Notes: generated from the sequence alone by a model not told the origin. A DNA stretch of 64,000 nucleotides from Gammaproteobacteria bacterium HGW-Gammaproteobacteria-15 (GCA_002840125.1 PGZF01000001.1:124001-188000); one strand, 5' to 3'; counted from the stretch's first letter, positions 8,773 through 18,778 are shown. Translations and numbers: made by a program.

Positions 8773-10107
8773 ATGTATGATCCGCTGGTTGATAAGGATA
8801 TCGGGCAGGGCGCAGCTTATCCTTCCTCGTACTGGGCAACGCAAACACAAACCGGTGCCAGCACTGGCGCAATTGTAGCGGACCAAAGCAGCGACATCGT
8901 GGTGATTGGCGCCGGTTATACCGGCCTGAGCTGCGCCTATCAACTGGCCAGTCGTTTTAACCGCGAGGTTACTGTATTAGAAGCGCATCAGACCGGCTGG
9001 GGCTGTAGCGGCCGTAACGCCGGTTTTGTGCTGCGTGGTACCGGGCGGCTGGGTCTGGCGCAGTTAACACAGCGTTTTGGCTTAGAGACTACCCAACGGT
9101 TTCATCAGGAATACGGCGCTGCTGTGGCTCAGGTCAGGCAGATGATTGCTGATGGCAATATCGCTTGCGATGTCCAGCCCGAAGGCTATTTAAAAGTGGC
9201 CCACAAAGCCTCTTTGGGCGCCGATTTACCCGCACAGGCGGCGTTTTTGCAACGTAGTTTTGGCTATCAGACGACTTACTTATCGTCGGAGCAGCTAAAC
9301 AGTGACTATATGCACAATACACAAGCTTATGGTGCGATTAGATTTCCGGATTGCTTTGGCGTCAATCCGCTGGCACTGGCAAAGGGCTACAGTACTATGG
9401 CGCAGCGCAGCGGGGTGCAAGTGTATACGGCGTCACCGGTACTGCACTGGCAACGCAGCGGCAATGATTTTGTGGTGCATACACCGCAAGCCCGCGTGCG
9501 ATGTAAGCAACTGATACTGGCGACAAATGGTTATACAGCAAAAGATTTGTATCCGCCGTTAAACCGCGGCTGTTTGCCGGTATTAAGCAGCATTATTGTG
9601 ACAGAGCCTTTAACGCCGGCACAACTGCAGCAAAGTGGTTTGCACCATACCCAGTTAATAATGGATACGCGCGCGCTGAAGTACTATTACCGTAAGCTGC
9701 CGGACAACCGTATTTTATTTGGCGGACGCAGTGCAGTGTATGGCCGCGATGCTAAAAAAGCAGTATATCCGCAGCGCTTGCTAAGCGCGTTGAAAAGCTG
9801 TTTTCCGATGCTGGCTGATGTGCGCTGTGATTATCACTGGAGTGGCTGGGTAGCGGTGTCGTATGACGATTTGCCGCGGCTGTGTCAGGCGGAAGATAAT
9901 GTATTTTATGCTGCTGGCTACTGCGGCAGCGGTTTGTCGTTCAGCACTCTGGCCGGGGTAAGGCTGGCAGAAATGGCAATGGGTATTGCTTTACCATCGC
10001 TGCCGATATATCAAAGCCGGCTGCAGCCGTTCCCGTTGCCGGCTTTTCGGCGTCTGGGCCAGCTGGCCTATTATCAGTGGGGCCGTGTTAAAGACCGTTT
10101 CCTGTAA
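8773..10107 (+). CDS. FAD-dependent amino acid/amine oxidoreductase (DAO family)
   Basis: A 444-residue flavoprotein of the D-amino-acid oxidase / gamma-glutamylputrescine oxidase type. The Rossmann FAD motif is VVIGAGYTGLSCA near residues 44-56, followed by GWGCSGRNAGFV. Near the C-terminus, YAAGYCGSGLSFSTLAG is the second FAD-contact motif. An AGGAG ribosome binding site lies 6 bases before the ATG. The family oxidises primary or secondary amines to the imine with release of H2O2. Pairing with an acetyltransferase suggests amine catabolism or modification, which is inference only. Confidence 0.85.
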   Translation: MYDPLVDKDIGQGAAYPSSYWATQTQTGASTGAIVADQSSDIVVIGAGYTGLSCAYQLASRFNREVTVLEAHQTGWGCSGRNAGFVLRGTGRLGLAQLTQRFGLETTQRFHQEYGAAVAQVRQMIADGNIACDVQPEGYLKVAHKASLGADLPAQAAFLQRSFGYQTTYLSSEQLNSDYMHNTQAYGAIRFPDCFGVNPLALAKGYSTMAQRSGVQVYTASPVLHWQRSGNDFVVHTPQARVRCKQLILATNGYTAKDLYPPLNRGCLPVLSSIIVTEPLTPAQLQQSGLHHTQLIMDTRALKYYYRKLPDNRILFGGRSAVYGRDAKKAVYPQRLLSALKSCFPMLADVRCDYHWSGWVAVSYDDLPRLCQAEDNVFYAAGYCGSGLSFSTLAGVRLAEMAMGIALPSLPIYQSRLQPFPLPAFRRLGQLAYYQWGRVKDRFL

Positions 10108-10130
10108 TAAAAAGCCCGGCTAAACCGGGC
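10108..10130 (-). terminator. Terminator of the His-rich TonB receptor gene
   Basis: GCCCGG (10114-10119) pairs with CCGGGC (10125-10130). Read on the minus strand, the hairpin is followed by TTTTTATT, so it mainly serves the leftward receptor gene. It may also slow rightward transcription leaving the oxidoreductase gene. Confidence 0.75.
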
Positions 10131-10138
10131 GTAATTTA

Positions 10139-12490
10139 TTAAAAGGTTGCCCGCAGGCCAAGCGTTACAGCCCGGCCCGGTAATGGCGCGTCTGCTTTGA
10201 TAAAGGAGCTGTGCACAAACCCCAGCTCGTTGGTTAAATTAGTACCGCGTAAAAATACCGTCATATCTAACTGCGATAAGCTGAAATCGTAATTTACGCT
10301 GGCATCAAGCAGAGTATAGGCTTTGGTAACGGTTTCATTTGCCGCGACTTTGTTCTGCTTTGCGTAACGTGTTACACCTAAATCTGCACTCCAGCTAACA
10401 CCGGTATACTGATAGCCCAAACCGGTTTTATAGGGTGGGATACGCGGCAGATAATTGCCACCGTCCAGTTTGGCACGCACGGCATCAAAAAACACATTTA
10501 ATGATTGAGCATGATCTAACTTATAGCGGGCTTCAAATTCGGCACCATACAAGGTAGCGTTTTGTTGTTGATACTGATACAGGCCAAAATTGTCGTGGTG
10601 GTGTTCCTCTTCGCCTGTTTCATCATCATGGCCTGCTTCCAGATCTTCCATGGTCAGGCCGGTATCCGCCAGGTACAGATAGTTGTGTACCTTGTTATAG
10701 AAAAAGTTATAGGTAAAGCTTAAGTCGCCTTTAAAGCTGCGAAAGGTGATGTCGACATTATTTGCTGTTTCTTTTTTTGCTTTATGCTCAGATAATTCCA
10801 GTTCACCATCGTGTAGCTGATACATCAGGCCAAGTTCATAGCTGCTGGTGGCAATATGCGCACCGTTAGAATACAGCTCTGCTGCACTTGGAGCTCGCTC
10901 TGAGCGGCTAACGGCTAAAGCCCAGGAGAAGCCCGGTACAAACTCCCAAACCACACCAGCCGATGCACTGACAGCAGCAAACCTGTCAGAAATACCATTA
11001 ACTAAGGCGCCATCGTGCCCCAGTTCCAGAACGCCGGCGTCATGCTTTGTCCGCTCAATACGGCCACCCAGCTGAGCGGATAAATTACCGAACTGTTTTT
11101 CTTCCAGCACAAACAAAGCATGCGTTAATGTTTTGCTGTCTGGTGTAAAAGCCTCTTCGCCAAAGGCCTGATAATCAGAGTGTTGCACATGATAACCCAC
11201 CAGGCCATGCCAGCCACCAATGGCTTCATGTTCCAGCGTAATACGGCTTTCCAAAGCTTTATTTTTAAAGGTAGTACCAATGCTACCTGCCTCAATTTCC
11301 TGATGCTGATAGTCGGTGTAAGCGGTATTAAGCGATAAGGTCTCAATACCCGCAAACGGGGTATACCATTCACCGGCTACGCTGACGCGGTTTTGCTTTA
11401 GTTTGGCAAAAACACTTTCTTCATCATGCAAATGCTCATCGTCATGTTCTTCTTCGTGCTCCTCTGCGTGGTGATGATGGCCCGGGATACCGTAGTCTGA
11501 CTCTAACCGGCCAATACTGATACCGAACAAACCCCGGTCGCCAATATAGCTGACACCGCCATTGACGGCTTTACTTTGGATCCAGGAGTTCTCCAGTGTT
11601 TTACTGCTGTCGCCTTCATCATTGGTAAAGCGTGGTACATCATAGTCTGAGCCGTCACGGTTAAAGCCATCAAAATGCCAGGCAATATTGTCGTTACTGC
11701 CTTCATGGTTCAGTGCGACAGTTTTTTCATCTGAAACATCAACGTAGCGTGTTTCCAGTTTGGTTTCGCTGCTGCTGCGCAATTGGCGCGGAATACGGTT
11801 GTCTACCACATTAACGACGCCACCAATGGCACCACTGCCATACAACAAGGTAGCGGGACCGCGCAGTACTTCAATTTGTTGCGCGGTGATGGCATCAGCG
11901 CTAATGGCATGATCCGGCCCGACGCGGGATACATCAGCTGTGTCCAAACCATTATTTAAAATACGTACGCGCGGGCCGTCCAAACCACGGATCACCGGGC
12001 TTGATGCAACCGGGCCATAGTAATTGGCGTGCACGCCGGGCTCGTATTTCAGGGTTTCGCCAATAGTAGGCTCGGTGCGCCGGCTTAACTCTGCACCGGT
12101 TAATACTGATACCGGCGTCGCCATTTCCAGGTTGTATTTATGTATCCCTGAGGCGGCAACCACAATACGCTCTACACCACCTGCTGATAAGTTGATATTC
12201 AGTTGTGGTTGCGCCGGCGTGACTGTAATAAAGCTATCGCCATAGCCGGCGGCTGAGATATGCAGCTCTGCATTGGCCGGAGCCTGAATACTAAAACGGC
12301 CTTGTTCATCGGCATAAACATACTGCTGGCGGCCGTGAATGTGGACGCGGGCATTTTTTAGCGGTTGGCCCTGGGTATCAGTTACAACGCCGTTATAGCG
12401 TTGTGATGGCTCTTGTGCAGCAACATTAAATGCCAGGCTGACAAATACCGCTAGCAGGCTGTAACGTCGCAAAACAGGGGTACGGCGCAT
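10139..12490 (-). CDS. TonB-dependent receptor with His-rich loops, probable zinc/metal receptor (ZnuD-like)
   Basis: A 783-residue outer-membrane receptor. A signal peptide (about 1-26, ending FNVAAQ) precedes a CarboxypepD_reg-like domain (about 33-100), a TonB-box-like VERIVVAASG, a plug domain (with IRGLDGPRVRILNNG and QQIEVLRGPATLLYGSGAIGG) and a barrel ending in F. Two extracellular-type loops are rich in His and acidic residues (HHHHAEEHEEEHDDEHLHDE near 345-365; HDDETGEEEHHHDNF near 625). This layout is typical of ZnuD-like zinc receptors. ATG 12490 is chosen for the GAGAGA ribosome binding site and clean signal peptide; a TTG lies five codons upstream. Confidence 0.85.
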   Translation of the reverse strand: MRRTPVLRRYSLLAVFVSLAFNVAAQEPSQRYNGVVTDTQGQPLKNARVHIHGRQQYVYADEQGRFSIQAPANAELHISAAGYGDSFITVTPAQPQLNINLSAGGVERIVVAASGIHKYNLEMATPVSVLTGAELSRRTEPTIGETLKYEPGVHANYYGPVASSPVIRGLDGPRVRILNNGLDTADVSRVGPDHAISADAITAQQIEVLRGPATLLYGSGAIGGVVNVVDNRIPRQLRSSSETKLETRYVDVSDEKTVALNHEGSNDNIAWHFDGFNRDGSDYDVPRFTNDEGDSSKTLENSWIQSKAVNGGVSYIGDRGLFGISIGRLESDYGIPGHHHHAEEHEEEHDDEHLHDEESVFAKLKQNRVSVAGEWYTPFAGIETLSLNTAYTDYQHQEIEAGSIGTTFKNKALESRITLEHEAIGGWHGLVGYHVQHSDYQAFGEEAFTPDSKTLTHALFVLEEKQFGNLSAQLGGRIERTKHDAGVLELGHDGALVNGISDRFAAVSASAGVVWEFVPGFSWALAVSRSERAPSAAELYSNGAHIATSSYELGLMYQLHDGELELSEHKAKKETANNVDITFRSFKGDLSFTYNFFYNKVHNYLYLADTGLTMEDLEAGHDDETGEEEHHHDNFGLYQYQQQNATLYGAEFEARYKLDHAQSLNVFFDAVRAKLDGGNYLPRIPPYKTGLGYQYTGVSWSADLGVTRYAKQNKVAANETVTKAYTLLDASVNYDFSLSQLDMTVFLRGTNLTNELGFVHSSFIKADAPLPGRAVTLGLRATF

Positions 12491-12662
12491 GTTGGATTCT
12501 CTCAATAAATAGCGTGATGTTGTAACATTTTACAGATTTATGCTGCGCCGGCAAACGCCTTACGGATTGAATAGCTTAAATGACAGCTTTAAGCGATTAA
12601 ACTCTGGCACAACACCGGCATAAGTTATTAGAATGTTTGCTTTTTACCATTGAGGTTTCTAC

Positions 12663-13307
12663 GTGACAGGTTTTTGGCCGGAGTTCTTATTAATTGCAGT
12701 AGTGCATCTGATGGCGGTAGCAAGCCCCGGGCCTGATTTTGCCATAGTGCTGCGTTACGCCGTGCGGTTTGGCCGTCAGCAGGCGATCGCTGCCAGTATT
12801 GGCATTGGTGCGGCAATACTGCTGCATGTTACCTGGTCACTGGTGGGCATCGCCGTGCTTATTCAAACTACGCCCTGGCTGTTTAAAGTGCTGAGCTTTG
12901 CCGCAGCGGGTTATTTGTTTTATATCGGTATTATGGCCCTAAGAAGCAAAGCGCCGTTACATCCTGAGCAAGCCATTGCTGGCAGCGCAAATGAGGATGC
13001 ACCATCTGCCCGTAAAGCCTTTGTTGCCGGTTTTATTACTAACGGCTTAAACCCCAAGGCTACGTTATTTTTCTTATCACTATTTGCGGTCATTATTTCG
13101 CCAATGACACCACTTTTTTACAAAGTAATTTACGGCGTTTATATGGCTGTAGCCACGGCCGCCTGGTTTTGCATGTTATCGATAATTCTAACCCAAACAA
13201 AAGTAAGAGGTTTTTTATTACTAAAGGGCTATTGGTTTGATCGGCTGATGGGGTTGTTACTGTTGGCATTGGCTATGCATCTGGTTGTCTCAAGTATTAA
13301 CAGCTAA
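12663..13307 (+). CDS. LysE/RhtB-family amino-acid exporter
   Basis: A 214-residue inner-membrane protein with about six hydrophobic spans. It has the family's N-terminal signature (HLMAVASPGPDFAIVLRYAV near 16-35) and the NGLNPKATLFFL motif near 120. It exports amino acids such as homoserine, threonine or lysine, driven by the proton gradient; the substrate is not predictable. It starts with GTG at 12663, with GAGG about 8 bases upstream. Confidence 0.88.
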   Translation: MTGFWPEFLLIAVVHLMAVASPGPDFAIVLRYAVRFGRQQAIAASIGIGAAILLHVTWSLVGIAVLIQTTPWLFKVLSFAAAGYLFYIGIMALRSKAPLHPEQAIAGSANEDAPSARKAFVAGFITNGLNPKATLFFLSLFAVIISPMTPLFYKVIYGVYMAVATAAWFCMLSIILTQTKVRGFLLLKGYWFDRLMGLLLLALAMHLVVSSINS

Positions 13308-13352
13308 ACTCTGCTTACCCCAGGCAGAGTCTGGTTTAGTGAGGTTGTGATC

Positions 13353-13883
13353 ATGCAAATGGTCAGTAAGGTTATAAAGCTCGATCTGGATTATAGCTGT
13401 GATGCCAGCCATGCTTATCAACAGCAACGTCATTATGTCTCACCCTGGCAAGGTGAGAGCGCAGAGCATTTTGCCAAACGCTTACTGGCGTATCTGAGCC
13501 TGTACGAGCAACACCCCAGTTTTGCCAAAGATAACTCCGCCGGCAAAACGCCGGATCTGTATATTCAGGATCAACAGCAGCATTTTCAACTCTGGTGTCA
13601 ACTGGAGTTAATACCGGAAAAACGCCGGTTACGCGCCTCGCATCTGGCGGACCAACTGCTGCTGGTACTGGACGAACAGGAGACCTACAAAGCACAACAC
13701 GACCAGTGGCCGGCTAATCAACGTATTTTCACGCTTAGTTCTGTACAGTTAGCCGAGTTTTGTCTGATGCTCAAAAGCCATATGAAACTCAGCGTTTGGC
13801 GCGAAGATCCGCTGTTGTCTATCACCGACGGCGAGCATTTATTACAGCTTAATCTTGCTGCATTGCTGGAAAAACCACATTAA
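13353..13883 (+). CDS. yaeQ: YaeQ family protein
   Basis: A 176-residue member of the YaeQ family, whose fold resembles PD-(D/E)XK nucleases. Conserved features include the N-terminal strand (SKVIKLDLDYS), ERLLAYL-like KRLLAYLSLY, a PDLYIQD segment and LWCQLELIPEKRRLRAS near residues 80-97. The biochemical role is not settled. ATG 13353 is 8 bases from GAGG; an in-frame GTG lies at 13347. It follows the LysE gene by 45 bp. Confidence 0.8.
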   Translation: MQMVSKVIKLDLDYSCDASHAYQQQRHYVSPWQGESAEHFAKRLLAYLSLYEQHPSFAKDNSAGKTPDLYIQDQQQHFQLWCQLELIPEKRRLRASHLADQLLLVLDEQETYKAQHDQWPANQRIFTLSSVQLAEFCLMLKSHMKLSVWREDPLLSITDGEHLLQLNLAALLEKPH

Positions 13884-13893
13884 GTTTGTGGCC

Positions 13894-13921
13894 TTGCCTT
13901 AATTACTGCGAACGCTATAAT
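13894..13921 (+). promoter_or_regulatory. Sigma-70 promoter of trhO
   Basis: TTGCCT (13894-13899) and TATAAT (13916-13921) are separated by 16 bases, with a GC-rich discriminator after the -10. The trhO start codon is 57 bp downstream of the -10. Confidence 0.6.
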
Positions 13922-13977
13922 ACGCGCGATTTTAATATTGCTGCGGATTTACGGTCCGCCGTTGCAAGAGGTAAGTT

Positions 13978-14892
13978 ATGTACGTAGTTGCTGCTTTATA
14001 TAAGTTTGTCCGTTTGCCTGATTACGTGACGCTACGCGATGCGTTGTACGACCACATGGTGGCGAACAAAGTCAAAGGTACTTTATTGCTAGCCGAAGAG
14101 GGTATTAACGGCACCATTTGCGGAGAGCGCGCCGGTGTCGATGCGGTTAAAGCCTGGCTGGATGCTGACGGCCGTTTTGATGGCATGAGCTACAAAGAGT
14201 CATTGGCTGACGAACTGGCGTTTTACCGCACTAAAGTAAAATTGAAAAAAGAAATTGTGACGATGGGCGTAGAAGGGATTAACCCGGCGCATATAGTGGG
14301 CACTTATGTAAAAGGCGACGACTGGAACCAATTGATCAGCGATCCAGACACCATTTTAATTGATACCCGTAATGACTACGAAGTGGCTATCGGCACCTTT
14401 AAAAACGCGATAAACCCTAATACCACCACCTTTCGTGAGTTTCCGCAGTGGGCCGCTGACAATTTAGATAAAACCAAACATAAAAAAGTCGCCATGTTTT
14501 GCACCGGCGGCATTCGCTGTGAAAAATCCACCGCTTTTTTAAAAGAGCAGGGCTTTGACGAGGTGTATCACCTTGATGGTGGTATTTTAAAATACTTAGA
14601 AGAAATGCCGGCACAGAACAGCCTGTGGCAAGGCGAGTGCTTTGTATTTGACCAGCGCGTTGCGGTAAAGCATGGCCTGGAGCAGGGCAGTTATGATCAG
14701 TGTTATGCCTGTCGAATGCCGTTATCAACAGCTGAAATGGCATCCGAGCATTATGTTAAAGGCCTGAGCTGCCCACATTGCTATGATAAAACAACAGACG
14801 AGCAAAAAGCCGCCTTTGCCGAGCGCCAGCGCCAGGTAGAACTGGCCAAACAGCGTGGCGACAAACATATCCGCGACGGTAAGTTTGAGTAA
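13978..14892 (+). CDS. trhO: tRNA uridine(34) hydroxylase, rhodanese-like
   Basis: A 304-residue protein of the YceA/TrhO family, which makes 5-hydroxyuridine at wobble position 34 of tRNAs in an oxygen-dependent reaction. The N-terminal acylphosphatase-like domain has [14 protein letters not shown] (about 37-50). The rhodanese domain (about 120-215) has the active loop CTGGIRCEK, with Cys at 175 and 181. Cys pairs near the C-terminus (CYAC and CPHC, about 241-265) look like a zinc site. It is monocistronic: its own promoter lies upstream and a terminator downstream. Confidence 0.93.
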   Translation: MYVVAALYKFVRLPDYVTLRDALYDHMVANKVKGTLLLAEEGINGTICGERAGVDAVKAWLDADGRFDGMSYKESLADELAFYRTKVKLKKEIVTMGVEGINPAHIVGTYVKGDDWNQLISDPDTILIDTRNDYEVAIGTFKNAINPNTTTFREFPQWAADNLDKTKHKKVAMFCTGGIRCEKSTAFLKEQGFDEVYHLDGGILKYLEEMPAQNSLWQGECFVFDQRVAVKHGLEQGSYDQCYACRMPLSTAEMASEHYVKGLSCPHCYDKTTDEQKAAFAERQRQVELAKQRGDKHIRDGKFE

Positions 14893-14915
14893 AGAGTGCT
14901 AATAACTGTAATCTG

Positions 14916-14943
14916 AAGCCAGCTTAATGCTGGTTTTTTTTTC
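14916..14943 (+). terminator. Rho-independent terminator of trhO
   Basis: CCAGC (14919-14923) and GCTGG (14929-14933) around a TTAAT loop, followed directly by nine or so T residues. Confidence 0.85.
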
Positions 14944-15057
14944 GCCGGGTAAAAATTCGTTGGCTAACCTTTCTAATAAATAGAATTATCTTTGAGGAAT
15001 ATTGCAATTTTACTTTGATCAAATTGCTATATTATCAGGAAATTACAGGAGCTCAGT

Positions 15058-15606
15058 ATGCTGAAAAATAGTTCATCTCATTACGGTTTGGTGAGTGTGG
15101 TGCTGCACTGGCTGGTAGCGTTGACCGTATTTGGCTTGTTTGGCGTAGGTTTTTGGATGGTAGATCTGAGCTACTACAGCGAATGGTACAGAACTGCGCC
15201 ATACTGGCATAAAAGTGTTGGTATCTTACTGGCCATAGCAATGCTACTGCGTTTACTGTGGCGGTTTTTAAGCCCGCCGCCAACCGCACTGGCATCACAT
15301 AAAAGTTGGGAAAAGCGCACATCGGCCGTAGTACAGTTTTGTTTGTATCTGGGTATTTTTATGCTGGTGTTAAGTGGCTACCTGATTTCAACCGAAGATG
15401 GCCGGCCAATAGCGGTATTTACCTGGTTTGAGGTGCCTGCACTGGGCGCTTTGTTTGCTAATCAGGCCGATATAGCCGGTTTGGTGCATGAATATGTGGC
15501 ATACAGTTTGATAGCACTTGCAGTATTGCATGGTTTGGCGGCGTTAAAACATCATTTTATTGATAAAGACAATACGCTAAAACGTATGTTTGGGCGTAAA
15601 CCTTAA
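15058..15606 (+). CDS. Cytochrome b561 family membrane protein
   Basis: A 182-residue inner-membrane di-heme b-type cytochrome with four transmembrane helices. Likely heme-ligand histidines are in helix 1 ([12 protein letters not shown]), helix 2 (YWHKSVGI) and helix 4 ([23 protein letters not shown]). Family members accept electrons from the quinol pool, and E. coli CybB is a superoxide:ubiquinone oxidoreductase. An AGGAG ribosome binding site precedes the ATG. The yceI gene follows after 14 bp, a pairing seen widely in proteobacteria. Confidence 0.9.
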   Translation: MLKNSSSHYGLVSVVLHWLVALTVFGLFGVGFWMVDLSYYSEWYRTAPYWHKSVGILLAIAMLLRLLWRFLSPPPTALASHKSWEKRTSAVVQFCLYLGIFMLVLSGYLISTEDGRPIAVFTWFEVPALGALFANQADIAGLVHEYVAYSLIALAVLHGLAALKHHFIDKDNTLKRMFGRKP

Positions 15607-15620
15607 CTTTGGAGATCTTC

Positions 15621-16193
15621 ATGAAAAAACTACTACTGGCTGCGTCAATGGCCGCTATGATGGCAGTTCCGGCGGCGCAAGCGGCTGACTACGTCATTGA
15701 TACTCAAGGTGCTCATGCCTTTGTACAGTTTAAAATAAGCCATTTGGGATACAGCTGGCTGTATGGCCGCTTTAATACGTTTTCCGGTGACTTCAGCTAT
15801 GATGCGGACAAACTGGAAGCCTCTAAAATTCAGCTAACCATCGACACTAACAGCGTAGATTCTAACCACGCCGAGCGGGATAAGCACTTGCGCAGCGGTG
15901 ATTTTTTAAACGTTAGCAAACACCCTAAAGCCACTTTTGTCAGCACTAAAATTGTACCAAAAGCAGGTGATACTTTTGATTTGCATGGCAACCTTACCTT
16001 AAATGGTGTGACTAAAGAGGTGGTTATTGCTGCTGAAAAACTGGGTGAGGGTACAGATCCGTGGGGTGGTTACCGGGCAGGTTTTGCCGGTACTACTACA
16101 TTAACCCTTAAAGACTTTGCTATTAATACCGATTTAGGCCCGGCATCTGCCACAGTGCAGCTGGATTTAACGGTAGAAGGTATTCGTAAGTAA
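15621..16193 (+). CDS. yceI: YceI family periplasmic lipid-binding protein
   Basis: A 190-residue secreted protein with a signal peptide (about 1-22, ending PAAQA). It forms a lipocalin-like beta-barrel that binds polyisoprenoid lipids in homologues. Family features are the first strand ([20 protein letters not shown]), [19 protein letters not shown] near 75-93 and the [12 protein letters not shown] strand. ATG 15621 has GGAG 7 bases upstream. It is probably transcribed with cytochrome b561, which suggests a link to quinone or isoprenoid handling (inference). Confidence 0.9.
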   Translation: MKKLLLAASMAAMMAVPAAQAADYVIDTQGAHAFVQFKISHLGYSWLYGRFNTFSGDFSYDADKLEASKIQLTIDTNSVDSNHAERDKHLRSGDFLNVSKHPKATFVSTKIVPKAGDTFDLHGNLTLNGVTKEVVIAAEKLGEGTDPWGGYRAGFAGTTTLTLKDFAINTDLGPASATVQLDLTVEGIRK

Positions 16194-16201
16194 GCCGCAA
16201 A

Positions 16202-16225
16202 ACAGGAGATCATCAGATCTCCTGT
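16202..16225 (-). terminator. Terminator of the TPR protein gene
   Basis: A perfect 10-bp stem (ACAGGAGATC with GATCTCCTGT) around an ATCA loop that overlaps the TPR gene's own stop codon. Read leftward it is followed by TTTTG. It sits between two convergent genes and may also act on yceI. Confidence 0.75.
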
Positions 16226-17277
16226 ATCGTTTCTGCCTGATCTTGCCCGTTATCTTGTTTTTCTTCCACCGGCTCTGGTGCAGCTTCAGATTGCTCAATA
16301 ACAGCCGGTGCGTCTTTGGCTTTTAATGCACTGAGTAAGCTTAACAGAATAAGGTTAAATTCTTCATCGGCAACCCGGGCATGGGTCAGGCTGCCCACCA
16401 GCAATGTGGCTTCAAAGTTATCACCGGTGCGGTACATTAGTTGTGCCAGGCGCAAGGTGGCCCAGGGTAAGGTTTTGTTTTCGCTGTCGCTGTAAAATTC
16501 CAGATATTGCTGCAGCGCAGTAATACCCAACATAGCATCCTGATCAGCCACTACAGCCAGACGGCCGATATGGTACAGCGCGTTGTATTTATCGGTCAGA
16601 TCGGTAGCATATTCTGCCGCCAGCTTGTAGTTGTCAAAAGCCGCGTCATATTCTGCCAACTCATTGAGGATTTGCGCTTTACGTGCCAGCAGGCGGGCAT
16701 TGGGAGGATCTGGCATCATTTGTTCCAGCAGCGCCAGGGCTTCGGCTGGTTTTTTTTCATTTAGTAAAATACGGCTTTGCGCCAGCAGTGCCTGGGCCGG
16801 GTTTTCTTTTGCCAATTGCTCTGTCATTGCCAACGCGAGTTCTTTATCGCCGCCGGCATTGGCAGGCGCAACGCTGTAAAAATCAATCAGTGCCTGACGC
16901 GCTGCAAAGTGATCAGGCTTTATAATCACGGCTTTTTGCAGTAATTCTACCCCACGGGCGGCACGCTCTTTGGCCGAAAATACGTTACCGTTACTTGCCA
17001 AACGGATTTTACTCAGGCCTGCCAGATAATTCAGCTCGCTGTTACCCGGAAACTGTTCTACTGCAAAGTTAAGCAGGGTATTGGCATCTTCCAGCCGCTG
17101 CTGTGCAATTAATGCCCTGGCATACACCACTAAGACATCGCCATGCTGCTTATAATCACTTTGTTGTAAAATCTGATGTTCAAGTTCGCTAAACTGAGAT
17201 TTAGCCAGCAATTCTTCGTATTGGGCTACATTGCTGGCTGGCAGGGCGCCGGCGAGCAAAAACAATAAGGCTTTCAT
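16213..17277 (-). CDS. Exported tetratricopeptide-repeat protein
   Basis: A 354-residue protein with a possible short signal peptide (MKALLFLLAGALPAS). It has repeated helical pairs typical of TPR/TPR-like folds from about 30 to 300 (for example YARALIAQQRLEDANTLL, ARKAQILNELAEYDAAFDNY, LAQLMYRTGDNFEATLLV). The C-terminus (about 320-354) is Glu/Gln-rich and likely disordered. TPRs mediate protein-protein contacts; no specific partner can be named. It is followed on the same strand by none of the nrd genes (it lies downstream of yfaE, 70 bp away), so it may be read through from the nrd operon. Confidence 0.7.
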   Translation of the reverse strand: MKALLFLLAGALPASNVAQYEELLAKSQFSELEHQILQQSDYKQHGDVLVVYARALIAQQRLEDANTLLNFAVEQFPGNSELNYLAGLSKIRLASNGNVFSAKERAARGVELLQKAVIIKPDHFAARQALIDFYSVAPANAGGDKELALAMTEQLAKENPAQALLAQSRILLNEKKPAEALALLEQMMPDPPNARLLARKAQILNELAEYDAAFDNYKLAAEYATDLTDKYNALYHIGRLAVVADQDAMLGITALQQYLEFYSDSENKTLPWATLRLAQLMYRTGDNFEATLLVGSLTHARVADEEFNLILLSLLSALKAKDAPAVIEQSEAAPEPVEEKQDNGQDQAETIQEI

Positions 17278-17347
17278 TATCGATCTCCTTAAAGATCAAC
17301 GAGTATTATCAATAGTCTGCGGGAATACGCCGGAAATTACCATCAGT

Positions 17348-17602
17348 TCAGGGGATTTCAATTTCTATATCTGTAACCGGAACGCTACAGCAAGGCAGAA
17401 ACTCACCTTTACGGACAAAAGCCAGCGGTTCATTTATATAACTCACCTCGCCGCTGACTAATTTACAGCGGCAAGCTCCACAATAGCCTTCCCGGCAATG
17501 AAAATTTACCTCTAACTGCTTACGCTCCAATGCATCAAGTAAAGTTCGTGCGCTGCCATCAAAATTGATCACAACGCCATTGCTAAGCTTAACGCCAGGC
17601 AT
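17348..17602 (-). CDS. yfaE: [2Fe-2S] ferredoxin YfaE, ribonucleotide-reductase cofactor maintenance
   Basis: An 84-residue plant-type ferredoxin. Its cluster ligands are in CREGYCGACRC (about 36-46) with the fourth Cys near residue 71 (LPCC). In E. coli, YfaE reduces and re-activates the diferric-tyrosyl cofactor of NrdB. It lies 8 bp downstream of nrdB on the same strand, so nrdA-nrdB-yfaE form one operon. Confidence 0.92.
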   Translation of the reverse strand: MPGVKLSNGVVINFDGSARTLLDALERKQLEVNFHCREGYCGACRCKLVSGEVSYINEPLAFVRKGEFLPCCSVPVTDIEIEIP

Positions 17603-17610
17603 AAGCAGGC

Positions 17611-18741
17611 TTACAGATCGAAGTCGCCGAAGTCGCCACCATCAACTTCGTTATCAATCTGGCCAACCAGATAAGAGCTGATCTCGGCTTCCTGCGGTGC
17701 TACCTGTACATTGTCTGACACCAGCCAGGTGTTGATCCACGGAATAGGATTTTGCGTGGTAGAAAAAATGGCTTTCATACCAACAGCCTGCATCCGGCTG
17801 TTGGTAATGTATTCGACATACTGGCAGAGGATATCTTTATTCAGGCCAATCATTGAGCCATCTTTAAACAAATATTCTGCCCAGTCTTTTTCCTGCTCGG
17901 CGGCTTTACGGAAAATAGCATAAGCTTCTTCTTCGCATTCTTTGGCTATTTTGGCCATGTCGGCATCGTCATCACCGGCAGCCATTATATTCAGCATATG
18001 CTGGGTGCCGGTTAAGTGCAGTGCTTCATCACGGGCTATCAGACGGATAATTTTGGCATTACCTTCCATCAGCTCGCGCTCAGCAAAAGCAAAGCTGCAG
18101 GCGAAGCTAACGTAAAAGCGAATAGCCTCCAGTACGTTTACCGACATTACGCACAGGTATAAGCGGCGTTTTAATTCGTACAGGCTGATGCTGTGTGTTT
18201 CGCCATTAATGCTGTGCGTACCTTCACCACAGCGCTGATACAGGTTAATGCCGTCTATCAGGTCGTCGTAATAGCGGGTAACATCTTCAGCACGCTCAAG
18301 AATTTTCTCGTTCAACATAATATCGTCAAACACTTTGTGCGGCTCGGCACTAATGTTACGTACTATGTGGGTATAGCTACGGCTGTGAATGGTTTCACTA
18401 AAGGCCCAGGTTTCAATCCAGGTTTCCAGTTCAGGCAAAGAGACAATAGGCAAAAAAGCAACGTTAGGCGAGCGGCCCTGTACCGAATCTAACAAGGTCT
18501 GGTATTTCAGATTACTGATAAAAATATGCTTTTCATGATCCGGCAGGTTCTGGTAATCAATCCGGTCTTTACTGACATCAACTTCTTCCGGCCGCCAGAA
18601 AAAGCTGAGCTGTTTCTCGATCAGTTTTTCGAAAATGCCGTATTTTTGCTGATCGTAGCGCGAAACATTCACCGGATTACCGAAGAACATTGGCTCTTTC
18701 ATTTGATCGTTAATTTGTCGGTTAAAGGTTGTGTACGCCAT
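17611..18741 (-). CDS. nrdB: Class Ia ribonucleotide reductase beta subunit
   Basis: A 376-residue small subunit that carries the diiron-tyrosyl radical used by NrdA to reduce ribonucleoside diphosphates. Iron-ligand regions are visible: [11 protein letters not shown] near residues 62-72, [20 protein letters not shown] near 113-132 (ligand Glu and His plus the radical Tyr), and [12 protein letters not shown] near 235-246. The conserved acidic C-terminus that docks to NrdA is present ([10 protein letters not shown]). It is 70 bp downstream of nrdA with a UUCG hairpin in the gap. Confidence 0.96.
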   Translation of the reverse strand: MAYTTFNRQINDQMKEPMFFGNPVNVSRYDQQKYGIFEKLIEKQLSFFWRPEEVDVSKDRIDYQNLPDHEKHIFISNLKYQTLLDSVQGRSPNVAFLPIVSLPELETWIETWAFSETIHSRSYTHIVRNISAEPHKVFDDIMLNEKILERAEDVTRYYDDLIDGINLYQRCGEGTHSINGETHSISLYELKRRLYLCVMSVNVLEAIRFYVSFACSFAFAERELMEGNAKIIRLIARDEALHLTGTQHMLNIMAAGDDDADMAKIAKECEEEAYAIFRKAAEQEKDWAEYLFKDGSMIGLNKDILCQYVEYITNSRMQAVGMKAIFSTTQNPIPWINTWLVSDNVQVAPQEAEISSYLVGQIDNEVDGGDFGDFDL

Positions 18742-18778
18742 TGCCGCTTATCGTCCTAATAGGGTGTCATTACAAAGT

